Shown one piece after another: positions 1-7,101 of a DNA stretch of 16,722 nucleotides. The position numbers were made by a program, and so were the translations under genes. The notes beneath the pieces were generated by a model. It was not told the origin of the DNA. It searched no databases and worked only from the letters and a program-made list of their open reading frames with translations. The stretch is from Clostridiales bacterium (GTDB lineage: Bacteria > Bacillota > Clostridia > Christensenellales > CAG-138): NCBI GenBank assembly GCA_004554165.1, contig SFNQ01000036.1:1-16722 (forward strand). The letters are read 5' to 3'. Numbering within the stretch: position 1 is the first letter of the stretch; each line of letters begins with the position of its first letter.

Positions 1-165
1 ACTGTTCGGGCAAAGCACCCAGACGCTTCAGTACCCGGTACAGGCTTTCCGGGCAACGGGTGTATCCGCGTTCCCGCAGCCTGCACCACAGGTCGATCAG
101 GCCCAACCGCTTTCCCAAGCCTTCGTGCAAGCATCCAAAAGTGTAACCTATGTTTGACGCTCGTA
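1..165 (-). mobile_element. Transposase fragment (DDE-type, HTH region), partial
   Basis: The minus strand carries an open frame that runs off the left edge. Its translation includes GLGKRLGLIDLWCRLRERG and then YTRCPESLYRVLKRLG. This wording resembles the N-terminal helix-turn-helix region of IS481/IS3-like DDE transposases of Clostridia. The frame stays open toward position 200 and beyond with no convincing start codon, and it collides there with the promoter of the initiator tRNA. The conserved part therefore probably ends near 150-165, and the element is likely a truncated remnant. The catalytic core would lie outside the window. Family assignment is from memory of the motif and is tentative. 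Confidence 0.45.
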
Positions 166-195
166 CACATCGCAGGATTTGACAGGCGGAGAGAC

Positions 196-224
196 TTGAC
201 AATCCGTTCCGAACATGGTATACT
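196..224 (+). promoter_or_regulatory. Sigma-A promoter of the initiator tRNA
   Basis: A consensus -35 box TTGACA (196-201) is followed by a 17-base spacer and a -10 box TATACT (219-224). Transcription would start near 231, about 30 bases before the tRNA. This is a textbook strong housekeeping promoter and fits a stand-alone stable-RNA unit. Confidence 0.85.
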
Positions 225-262
225 GTGCTCTGCCGCTTCGGAAAAGCCGATTCGCGGCGCGT

Positions 263-338
<76 letters not shown>

Positions 339-344
339 AATCAG

Positions 345-383
345 TTACCGTTGTTGATACAATTTCAACAACGGTAATTTTTT
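345..383 (+). terminator. Rho-independent terminator of the tRNA unit
   Basis: A perfect 13-bp inverted repeat (345-357 with 365-377, core CCGTTGTTGA) encloses a 7-base loop and is followed directly by six T residues (378-383). It begins six bases after the CCA end, so the tRNA is a single-gene transcription unit. Confidence 0.92.
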
Positions 384-730
384 ATTTGTTGCCGTTCTGG
401 GGATGTTTTTGGCATGAAACCGGGGATATTCCGAACATTTCCGGCCATAAGCAAATTGTATACCCAGATTTGATGCGGCCATGGTCTGAAAAGACAGGGC
501 TTGGTAAAATAGCAATCGTTATAATAATATAAACGATAAATTATTACTTTCTATATATGTATATATGAAACTGTCCATGGCCGGGAGTAACCCCGGATAT
601 GGACGGTTTTATAATGATATCCATGGGACAGAAAGGACAAAAAGGACAGTTGTAATTTGGGCAGATCACCTGCTTGTAATTTACCGCCGCCAGAGTTAAC
701 ATCACACACACTTTTTATGGGGGTGATGGA
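384..730. other. Gene-free, AT-rich stretch with hairpins
   Basis: I see no supportable coding region here. The stretch is visibly richer in A and T than the rest of the window. It contains a small AT-rich inverted repeat (ATCGTT ... AACGAT, about 514-536), the larger hairpin listed separately at 571-610, and three GGACA motifs at 9-base spacing (626-648). No convincing promoter for the downstream permease remnant was found. The nearest -10-like TATAAT (about 519) has no well-spaced -35 box. Confidence 0.6.
571..610 (+). terminator. Long imperfect hairpin with T tail
   Basis: CTGTCCATGG-CCGGG (571-585) folds back on CCCGG-ATATGGACGG (592-606) through a short loop, with only a mismatch and a wobble in the middle. 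TTTT follows, then ATAA. It has the shape of a factor-independent terminator read on the plus strand. No gene directly upstream needs it, so it may be a leftover from a lost gene. The arm CTGTCCATGG is also echoed in inverse at 621-631 (CCATGGGACAG). Confidence 0.45.
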
Positions 731-1091
731 ATGGACGAATACATCCGGCAGCTCCGCATCTTTGTCCGGGAGCATAAAATCATTTTTGGGGGAGGACCGC
801 CCACATCGGGGCTTCAGCTTCGGCTTCGGCTTCACCGCGATTGTGGTGTCGCTGCTAGGCAAGCGCAATCCGCTCAAAATTGCCATTGCGGCATTTTGCT
901 TTGCTATGCTCATCACGGGTGCAAACGCCATGCAGCGCGCTGTCGGAACACCGTCGATGCTCGCCTCGGTCATTCAGGCGGTCACCGTGTTCTTCTGGAT
1001 GATTAGCGAATTCTTCGTGACCAACGTCCGCAAATGGATTGATGCGTTTGCCATCAGGCGTAGCGAGCGAACTGCGTCGGTTGTGGCATAA
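731..1091 (+). pseudogene. Nucleoside-type ABC permease, internally deleted
   Basis: From about 806 to 1091 the frame encodes the C-terminus of a BMP-type (NupP/YufP-like) ABC permease. GFTAIVVSLLGKRNPL, ANAMQRAVGTPS and hydrophobic helices match the usual last two membrane segments. The family's usual 350 or so residues are missing upstream. A good start (ATG at 731, GGGGGTG upstream) opens a different frame, MDEYIRQLRIFVREHKIIF, which goes out of register with the permease near 795-805. The simplest reading is one permease gene that lost most of its interior through an out-of-frame deletion, although the N-terminal piece could belong to another gene. The next gene, another permease, starts 17 bases downstream, which is the normal order for such transporters. 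Confidence 0.7.
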
Positions 1092-1108
1092 GGAAAGGGG
1101 CGGCGAAT

Positions 1109-2047
1109 ATGGAAAATATCCTCAATACACTCACCTTTACCCTCGATTCCGCCGTGGCTATGGCGATTCCGCTGCTGCTTGCGGCGCTTGGTGAGATTTT
1201 CGTGCAACGCAGCGGGTGTATCAACATGGGCATGGAGGGCATGATGCTCATGGGCGCATTCATCGGCATCGTCGGATCACTGTTCTACGGGCGCGCAGTC
1301 GGCTTTTTACTCTGCGTTGCCGCAGGCGTGGTGTTCGGGCTGTTCGTCGGCTTCATGTGCATCATTGTCAAGGCGAGCCAGCCAATTGTTGGCGTCGTGC
1401 TGAACCTGTTTGCAACCGGCGCAACAAGCTTTTTCTACCGCTATCTGATGGGCATCACAACGGAAATTCCCTCGGTGCAGCAGCTTGCGCGCATCGAGAT
1501 CCCGCTGCTTTCTGACATTCCCGTGCTCGGCGCAATCTTTTCGCAGAACATTCTCGCATACCTTGCTTTCCTACTCGTGCCACTTTCGACCTATGTGCTG
1601 TTCAAGACTGATTTCGGTTTGCGCGTGCGTGCCGTCGGCGGAAATGCCGAGGCAGCGGACACAATGGGCATCTCCGTTACGGGCATCCGTTTTGCATGTT
1701 GGATTATCGGCGGCGTGCTCTCCTTCATCGCGGGCGCATTCCTCGCCTTCAATGTCGGTCTGTTTGCGGACAACATGTCCGCAAGCCGCGGCTTCATCGC
1801 ACTTGCTCTCGTGCTGTTTGCCAGATGGAGCCCTGTGCGGGCGCTGCTCGGCTCGTTGCTATTTGGCTTTGCCGATTCAGTGCAGTTGCAGCTTCAGGCA
1901 TCGAGCGTAGATATTCCGTATCAGCTGCTCGTGCTGCTGCCGTACGTGTTGACCATTCTCATCATGGCAATCTCCGCACGTTTCAACTTCGTCAACCCAT
2001 CTGTGATTGGCGTGCCATACTCGCGTGAGAGCAAGGAACTTGCATAA
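1109..2047 (+). CDS. ABC transporter permease, nucleoside (BMP/NupQ) type
   Basis: This is a 312-residue integral membrane protein of full family length. It carries the family motif INMGMEGMMLMGAF (about residues 38-51) after the first helix, then GVVLNLFATGATSFFYR, several further hydrophobic segments, and a conserved ASRGFIALALVLFARWSP stretch near the C-terminus. It is a paralogue of the permease at 10805-11728 (QRxxxxNxGxEGxMLxGAF is shared). The ATG at 1109 is preceded by AAAGGGG at good spacing. Such permeases work as a heterodimer with a partner permease, a dual ATPase and a BMP lipoprotein. Here the partner is truncated and the other two are absent, so the gene is orphaned and probably non-functional unless it pairs with the second transporter in this window. 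Confidence 0.88.
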   Translation: MENILNTLTFTLDSAVAMAIPLLLAALGEIFVQRSGCINMGMEGMMLMGAFIGIVGSLFYGRAVGFLLCVAAGVVFGLFVGFMCIIVKASQPIVGVVLNLFATGATSFFYRYLMGITTEIPSVQQLARIEIPLLSDIPVLGAIFSQNILAYLAFLLVPLSTYVLFKTDFGLRVRAVGGNAEAADTMGISVTGIRFACWIIGGVLSFIAGAFLAFNVGLFADNMSASRGFIALALVLFARWSPVRALLGSLLFGFADSVQLQLQASSVDIPYQLLVLLPYVLTILIMAISARFNFVNPSVIGVPYSRESKELA

Positions 2048-2048
2048 C

Positions 2049-2240
2049 ATGAAACGGAAACTGCCGCTTCTCCTTGTCATATTGATAGTGCTCACGGTGC
2101 TCGCCATGCTCGCTTTCACCCCTGCGCGGGACGAGGTCACGGTGCGCTATCGTGCGGGCGACATTATTGTACCAATCACGATTGACAACGTGTCTCGCAT
2201 TGAAGAGCCCCCAAAACCTCACGGTATCCATCCTCATTGA
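2049..2240 (+). pseudogene. Small single-helix membrane protein, 3'-truncated
   Basis: The start codon lies one base after the permease stop, so the gene was translationally coupled to it. The protein begins MKRK, then a strong hydrophobic helix (about residues 5-22, PLLLVILIVLTVLAMLAF), then a soluble segment with EVTVRYRAGDIIVPITIDNV. After IDNVSRIEE (about position 2206) the DNA becomes a reverse-strand IS256 transposase sequence. The last ten residues (PPKPHGIHPH) are therefore read from insertion-sequence DNA, and the original C-terminus is lost. I do not recognise the family. A membrane-anchored accessory protein beside the transporter is all that can be said. Confidence 0.6.
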
Positions 2241-2326
2241 CTGCAATCGTAACCAGGATGGCTACATTTTCGTATTCTCCGCCCCAGTTGCGCCGCAGGT
2301 AGATACCATCCACATACACATACGGA
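2206..2326 (-). mobile_element. IS256-family transposase fragment
   Basis: On the minus strand, starting near 2324, the frame reads PYVYVDGIYLRRNWGGEYEN and then VAILVTIAVNEDGYREVLGA. This is the region around the first catalytic aspartate (VDGIY) of IS256/Mutator-type transposases. Only about 40 residues survive. A stop lies just upstream in this frame at the junction with IS30 sequence (about 2325), and the other end stops at the truncated membrane-protein gene (about 2206). It is a remnant without ends or activity. Confidence 0.75.
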
Positions 2327-2672
2327 TGCTATTGTAAAACTACTCTCACAATACCCACCCCAACTCATCAAACGATCACTTGTGATCGGGGAACGGAGTT
2401 TGCCAATTGGGCAAACATCGAAAGACGCTTGCACTGTGATCTCTATTTTGCAGACCCTTATTGCGCATGGCAAAATGGCACGAATGAGAACAGCAATGGC
2501 CTGCTCCGTGAGTTCTATCCCAAAGGCCGCAACCTCTCGCACGTTGCACAGGCTGCTCTAAACAAAAACCTGGCGTTGATCAACGCCAGGCCTCGCAAAG
2601 TTCTTAACTTCCATTCTGCTCAGAAATTATGGAACTTTGAACTCAATTTCTGTTGCACTTAGTTTGACAATT
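2325..2672 (+). mobile_element. IS30-family transposase 3' remnant, frameshifted
   Basis: The plus strand encodes the C-terminal half of an IS30-type DDE transposase. DAIVKLLSQYPPQLIK (from about 2326) should continue as TITCDRGTEFANW, but the continuation lies in another frame. One A appears to be missing from the A-run at 2370-2372. The second frame contains the second catalytic Asp (CDRGTEF) and the catalytic Glu region (WQNGTNENSNGLLREF), and ends at TAG 2660-2662 after INARPRKVLNF. A plausible right inverted-repeat end with TTTGACAATT lies at about 2662-2672. The 5' half, including the first catalytic Asp and the left end, is gone, replaced by the IS256 scrap. It cannot be active. Confidence 0.85.
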
Positions 2673-3249
2673 CACTTATGATAAAACCATCGTCTCTATC
2701 GATACACTGAAAAGAGACGTAGAATACCGCACCCATCTTGAAAATGCGACATGGGATATTATTGTAATCGATGAGGCTCATAATGTTGCAGAACGCGGAG
2801 GACATCAGGCGCAGCGCGCAAGGCTGGCAAAACTGCTCGCAGGTCGGTCGGATACCCTTATCATGCTTTCCGCAACGCCGCATGATGGTCGGAGTGAGAG
2901 CTTTGCATCTCTGATGAATATGTTTGATCCTACAGCCATAGCGGATATTCATAACTACACCAAAGAGAATATTCGCGGACTTTGCATTCGCAGATTCAAA
3001 AAGGATATCAAGAGCGAGGCTCACGGAGTATTCCAGGAACGCAGCATCAGCATAGAGCATTGTTCTGCTTCTGACGCCGAAGAACGGGCATTCAGAGTAT
3101 TTGCTGACATGACACTTGAAATGGATACCAGCCGAGGGGAAAAGCCGGTTCTTTATGTAGCCCCTCCCTTACCCTGCGCTTCGGTTTTGCAGCGTCCGTC
3201 CGCGGCGGACGTCCGAGCCCATATGAAATATGGTAACGGGCGCTTCTGA
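2671..3249 (+). pseudogene. Superfamily II (SNF2/HepA-like) helicase fragment
   Basis: The frame is open from the IS30 end (stop at 2665-2667) and reads SIDTLKRD, WDIIVIDEAH (motif II, Walker B DEAH), LIMLSATPHDG (motif III SAT) and LCIRRFKKDIK. This is the middle of the ATPase core of an SNF2/HepA-like DNA helicase. The Walker A half is missing upstream. The C-terminal helicase domain is missing downstream, where similarity fades after LEMDTSRG (about 3140) and the frame runs through unrelated sequence to a stop at 3247-3249. No start codon with a ribosome site exists, and the first ATG (2863) is inside the core. Such helicases occur in genome-defence islands, among other settings, but two missing ends prevent a specific assignment. 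Confidence 0.72.
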
Positions 3250-3264
3250 AAAAACTGAAGCGCC
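3239..3264 (-). terminator. Hairpin beyond the 3' end of the long operon
   Basis: GGCGCTTC (3239-3246) and GAAGCGCC (3257-3264) form a perfect 8-bp stem with a 10-base loop, located 62 bases past the aldehyde dehydrogenase stop. The T-run lies in the loop rather than after the stem when read on the minus strand, so it is not a classical terminator. A second palindrome (CGTCCGC G GCGGACG, 3197-3211) lies further on. Either could stabilise or end the operon message. Confidence 0.4.
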
Positions 3265-3325
3265 TGCTTTCTTACATATTCACCGCCGCCTTGTTCGGCG
3301 CAGCGCCCGGTGCGGCCGGTTCGTG

Positions 3326-4756
3326 TCAGGCAAAATAGACAACCTTATCGTTCATATAGAAATCCTTGGCCGTGTCCGCATTGGAGTACGCGCCAAAGCC
3401 GCTGTTCTTCACGCCGCCGAACGGAACGTGCCCCATAACGGTCGTCTGCTCGTTGACATGCGCCATGCCGGACTTGATCTTGAGCACATATTCGCGTGCA
3501 AGCGCGGTGTCGCCCGTGAAAATCGAACTGGCCAGACCATACTCCACGTCGTTGGCCGCCGCCATCGCTTCCTCGAACGTATCCACGGCAAGGATGCTCA
3601 GGAATGGCCCGAATACCTCCTCCTTCGCGAGCCGGTGGTGCCGGTCGATGCCGGTGACGATCGTGGGCGACACAAAATAGCCCTTCGACATATCGGAGAT
3701 CTCTCCGCCATACGCGACCGTCGCCGTCTCTCTGGCGAGCCGGATATAGGAGCAAACGGAATCGAACTGCTGCTTCGTCGCCAGCGGCCCGAGGTTGACG
3801 CCCTTTTCCGCACCGTTTCCCATGACCATGCCCTTTGCAAAGTCGATGAGCAGTGCGACAAGCTCCTGCTCCTGCCCGGCCTTAACGATGACCTTGCTGA
3901 TCGCCGTGCACTTCTGGCCGGCCCCGCCGAACGCCGATTTGGCAATCTCCGTCGCGCAGAACGCCATATCCTTCGGGTCCCACACGATGGCCGGGTTCTT
4001 GCCGCCCATCTCGAGCTGCAGCTTTGCGATGCGCTTGCCGGCGCGTTCGGCAATGTGACGGCCGACCTTGGTCGAACCGGTAAAGGTGATGCCCTTCACG
4101 TCGGCCGCGTCACAGATCAAATCGCCGATCTTGGAGCCGCTGCCGCACACGAGGTTCACAACGCCGTCCGGAACGCCGGCCTCGATGAACAGCTCCATCA
4201 GCCGCACGGCCGTACCCGGCGTGTTCTGCGCCGGCTTGAACAGGACGGTATCGCCGCAGGCCAGCGCGGGCGCGATCTTGCGGATCGGCGTCACAACGGG
4301 GAAGTTCCAGGGATTGATCGCGGCAACCGTACCGATCGGCTCGCGCACATGGCATACCATGCCGCCGGGCGTTTCAGACGGATAGGTCGTACCCGTGAGA
4401 CGAAACGCTTCGCTCGCCATGTACCGGCACTCGGTCGCAGAGTGCATGACCTCGCCGCGCGCCTCCGCAAGCGTTTTTCCCTCCTCGCGCGTGAGAATGG
4501 CGGCCATATTGTCGGCGTCCGCCTCCAGCAGATCGGCCAGTTTATACAGGATTCTGCCGCGCTTGGGCGCCGGCGTTGCGGCCCAAGACGCCTCCGCCTG
4601 TACGCAGGCGGCGACGGCATCCGCCACATCCTGCTCATCCGACAGCGGCGCGCGCGCAAATACATCGCTCAAATCCGCCGGGTTGGTCAGGGTCGAGTAT
4701 TCACCGCTGTGCGGGGCGACCCACTTGCCGTTGATATAGTTCTGATACGTAATCAT
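3326..4756 (-). CDS. NAD(P)-dependent aldehyde dehydrogenase
   Basis: This 476-residue protein oxidises an aldehyde to the acid with NAD(P), in the cytosol. Length and all key motifs are those of the aldehyde dehydrogenase superfamily: NPWNFP (148-153), the cofactor-binding Lys in LFKPAQNTP (K174), FTGSTKVG (225-232), the general base Glu in LQLEMGGK (E249), the nucleophile Cys in GQKCTA (C283) and EEVFGPF (379-385). The style is that of succinate/alpha-ketoglutarate-semialdehyde and related dehydrogenases, but the substrate cannot be read from motifs. AGGAGG lies about 8 bases before the ATG. It is the last gene of the twelve-gene run, 11 bases after the flavoprotein gene. Its role is likely removal of an aldehyde released by the upstream enzymes. 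Confidence 0.93.
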   Translation of the reverse strand: MITYQNYINGKWVAPHSGEYSTLTNPADLSDVFARAPLSDEQDVADAVAACVQAEASWAATPAPKRGRILYKLADLLEADADNMAAILTREEGKTLAEARGEVMHSATECRYMASEAFRLTGTTYPSETPGGMVCHVREPIGTVAAINPWNFPVVTPIRKIAPALACGDTVLFKPAQNTPGTAVRLMELFIEAGVPDGVVNLVCGSGSKIGDLICDAADVKGITFTGSTKVGRHIAERAGKRIAKLQLEMGGKNPAIVWDPKDMAFCATEIAKSAFGGAGQKCTAISKVIVKAGQEQELVALLIDFAKGMVMGNGAEKGVNLGPLATKQQFDSVCSYIRLARETATVAYGGEISDMSKGYFVSPTIVTGIDRHHRLAKEEVFGPFLSILAVDTFEEAMAAANDVEYGLASSIFTGDTALAREYVLKIKSGMAHVNEQTTVMGHVPFGGVKNSGFGAYSNADTAKDFYMNDKVVYFA

Positions 4757-4767
4757 TTGCTCTCCTC

Positions 4768-6099
4768 CTATTCTTTAATCGCATTTGCTGCTATCTGTAT
4801 CGCGTCCCAAACGCTTGCAAACGGGGGCGCATATCCAAGGTCCAGCCGTCCCAACTCCTCGGCGCGCATGCCGCGGTCGATTGCGCAGGCAAACACGTCG
4901 ATTCTCCATGCGGTCTCCCTGCTGCCCATGAGCTGAGCACCGAGCAGCCGCTTCGTTCCATGCTCATAGCTGAGTTTGAGGGTGATGGGTATCGGATCGG
5001 GATAATACCGCGCATGGGAACCGGCCTTGACCGTAACGCTGCCCGCATCGAAGCCCGCGTCTCTCGCCTCCTGCTCACTCAGGCCCGTGCGCGCCAGTTC
5101 CAGATCCACGCAGCGCAGCATAGCGGTTCCGAGCGCCGAAAAGCCCAGCGGATTCCGGCCCAGGATCGCATCCGCCGCAAACCGGCCCTGCTTGTTGGCG
5201 TTGGTTCCGAGCGGCAGATACGCGGGTTTTCCGGTCAGTCGGTGCATGACCGCTGCGCAGTCGCCCGCCGCATAGACGTCCGGAACGCTGGTGCGCATGT
5301 GCGTATCCACGATCAGCGCTCCGTTTTTCAGCCGGTCAAACGCGGCGTCCCCCACGAACGCGGTATTCGGCCGCACGCCCACGGCGATGACCACCGCGTC
5401 CACCGCATAGGTCCGCCGTTCTGTGACCAGCCGCTCCAAGCAACCGCCCCCCTCGAGCGCCGTCGCCGGCTCCGCAAGGTGTACCTCTGCGCCGGCGCGG
5501 AGGAGCGTGTCCGTAACCGCCGCGGAAAACTCCGGATCAAAGGTGTTCAGCAGCCGGGGCAGGCCTTCAAACACATGCACCGTTTTCTTTTGGCGCAGGC
5601 ACGCCTCTGCAAGCTCCAGGCCGATGTAGCCGCCGCCCACGATGGCGACCGACCGCACGCCCGGGTTTTCGATGCATTCCCGGATGCGGGCCGCGTCGGA
5701 CAGGGTCTTGAGCGTGAACACGCCGTCCAAATCCGTGCCCTTGATGGGCGGCACGATGGGCGATGCGCCGGAGGCGATCACAAGCTGGTCGTACGCCTCA
5801 GCCGCGCAATCACCGGCCGCATCGCGCCAGAGTACACGCCGGTTGACCGCGTCGATGCCGGTGACCGTTGCGTGCAGGCGCAGGTCGATCCCCTGCTCCA
5901 GAAACGCTTCGGGCTTTCGGATGCGCATTTTATCCAGCGAATCGTTGAACCCGGCGATGTAATAGGGCATGCCGCACGCTCCGTAGGATACCTCGCCCGT
6001 GCGCTCAAAAACGATCACGCGCGCGCCGGGACTCTTGCGCTTGAGGCGCGATGCGGCGCTCATGCCCGCCGCGTTGCCGCCAATGATGATACACGTCAT
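4768..6099 (-). CDS. FAD/NAD(P) oxidoreductase, CoA-disulfide reductase / Nox-like
   Basis: This 443-residue flavoprotein belongs to the single-cysteine pyridine-nucleotide disulfide reductase class (CoA-disulfide reductase, NADH oxidase, persulfide reductase). It shows an FAD-binding GGNAAG near the N-terminus (7-12), the redox-active Cys in SYGACGMPYYIAG (C42), an NAD(P)-binding VGGGYIG (154-160), the second FAD motif VYAAGDCA (275-282), and a C-terminal dimerisation half with the conserved LGYAPPF. The start follows AAGGAGAG, which overlaps the stop of the dehydrogenase upstream; the gap is 12 bases. In this setting, among CoA-dependent enzymes, reduction of CoA disulfide or another electron transfer to the pathway is plausible. 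Sequence alone does not separate CoA-disulfide reductase from NADH oxidase. Confidence 0.9.
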   Translation of the reverse strand: MTCIIIGGNAAGMSAASRLKRKSPGARVIVFERTGEVSYGACGMPYYIAGFNDSLDKMRIRKPEAFLEQGIDLRLHATVTGIDAVNRRVLWRDAAGDCAAEAYDQLVIASGASPIVPPIKGTDLDGVFTLKTLSDAARIRECIENPGVRSVAIVGGGYIGLELAEACLRQKKTVHVFEGLPRLLNTFDPEFSAAVTDTLLRAGAEVHLAEPATALEGGGCLERLVTERRTYAVDAVVIAVGVRPNTAFVGDAAFDRLKNGALIVDTHMRTSVPDVYAAGDCAAVMHRLTGKPAYLPLGTNANKQGRFAADAILGRNPLGFSALGTAMLRCVDLELARTGLSEQEARDAGFDAGSVTVKAGSHARYYPDPIPITLKLSYEHGTKRLLGAQLMGSRETAWRIDVFACAIDRGMRAEELGRLDLGYAPPFASVWDAIQIAANAIKE

Positions 6100-6111
6100 C
6101 CCATTCTCTCC

Positions 6112-7062
6112 TTATACGATGCGGCTGTCCGGACTCTCGCCGCGGATAACGGCCGCGAACAGATCGCCTGCCTGCGAGCGGATCTTCACGTCCGCCTGCG
6201 CCGAGTAGTACGCCGTGTGCGGCGTGATGAGCACGTTTTCGAGGTCGGCAAAGCGCTTTGCGCCCTCGATGTCGTTGTCCACCACATCGAGCGCTGCACC
6301 GCCGAGGCGGCCGGACTTGACCGCCGCGTACAGCGCGTCGTGGTCAATCAGACCCGCGCGGGCGCTGTTGATGAGATAGGCGCCCTCCTTCATTTTGGCA
6401 AACGTTTCTTCATTCATCATCCGCTCCGTTTCCGCAGTGAGCGGCATGTGCAGCGACAAAAAGTCCGCCTGCCGGATCACATCGTCGCGATCCATGAGCG
6501 TAATGCCCGCCTGCGCGGCCACCTGCGCCGGCAGATAGGGATCGTAGCCGACGGCGCGAATGCCGAACGGGCGAAGCCGCTCCGCCACGCGCCGGGCGAT
6601 GCCGCCGCAGCCGAGGAAACCAACGCATGCACCCTGCATACCGCCGATCGGCTTGTACTTGCGCGCCGGGTTCCATTCGCCGCGCTTGATATCCTGTACC
6701 TGCTGGTACAGCTTGCGCTCCAGACACATCAGCATGGCCACGGTATGGTCGGCCACCTCATCCTGACAATAGTGCGGCAGATTGTAGACCCGCACGCCGC
6801 GCTGCTTGGCGGCCGCCAGGTCGATGTTGTCCACACCGATGCCCGCGCGCACGATGACCTCCAGCTTGGGCATCGCCGCGATGAGCTCCGCCGGCACGCG
6901 GGTCAGCGTCACGAGCAGGCCGTTGGCATCCTGTCCCGCAGCGGCGATATCCGCCGCGTTCTGGGAAGCGACCAGCGCGTGCGTGCCGCCCGCGGCGGTG
7001 ATGGCAGCCGCCTCAAGCGTTCCGTCGGAATATCCCGTAGAAACCTGCAATACATGAAACAT
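6112..7062 (-). CDS. D-isomer-specific 2-hydroxyacid dehydrogenase
   Basis: This 316-residue cytosolic enzyme should interconvert a 2-oxo acid and a D-2-hydroxy acid with NAD(P)H. The Rossmann core shows VGFLGCGGIARRVAERL (about 147-163) with a following D (GYDPY), the substrate-binding/catalytic Arg in NSARAGLID (R235) and the catalytic His in ITPHTAYYS (H282). The position that is Glu in phosphoglycerate dehydrogenase aligns with Asp here (ALDVVDND, D264), with a Glu two residues later. The start was set at the ATG at 7062 because AAAGGAG lies 8 bases before it; an upstream in-frame ATG at 7137 lacks a ribosome site. A 171-base gap separates it from the regulator gene, and the next gene follows after 12 bases. 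Substrate unknown. Confidence 0.9.
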   Translation of the reverse strand: MFHVLQVSTGYSDGTLEAAAITAAGGTHALVASQNAADIAAAGQDANGLLVTLTRVPAELIAAMPKLEVIVRAGIGVDNIDLAAAKQRGVRVYNLPHYCQDEVADHTVAMLMCLERKLYQQVQDIKRGEWNPARKYKPIGGMQGACVGFLGCGGIARRVAERLRPFGIRAVGYDPYLPAQVAAQAGITLMDRDDVIRQADFLSLHMPLTAETERMMNEETFAKMKEGAYLINSARAGLIDHDALYAAVKSGRLGGAALDVVDNDIEGAKRFADLENVLITPHTAYYSAQADVKIRSQAGDLFAAVIRGESPDSRIV

Positions 7063-7083
7063 GTGATTTTCTCCTTTCGATCG

Positions 7084-7101
7084 ATCCGGCGTTTGCCGGA
7101 T
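7084..7101 (-). promoter_or_regulatory. Perfect hairpin just upstream of the dehydrogenase start
   Basis: ATCCGGC (7084-7090) pairs with GCCGGAT (7095-7101) around a 4-base loop. It lies about 8-15 bases before the AAAGGAG of the 2-hydroxyacid dehydrogenase, in the longest gap of the enzyme part of the operon (7063-7233). It could be an RNA element affecting translation or stability, or an operator arm. No strong promoter is visible in this gap. Confidence 0.4.

Noticed and set aside
551..973. Minus-strand open frame opposite the permease remnant
   Set aside because: It is a shadow of the permease C-terminus, and the motifs lie on the plus strand.
3230..4936. Plus-strand open frame of 568 codons
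   Set aside because: It is antisense to the aldehyde dehydrogenase, rich in Arg/His/Gly, has no family motif and no ribosome site. It reflects the high GC content of the real gene.
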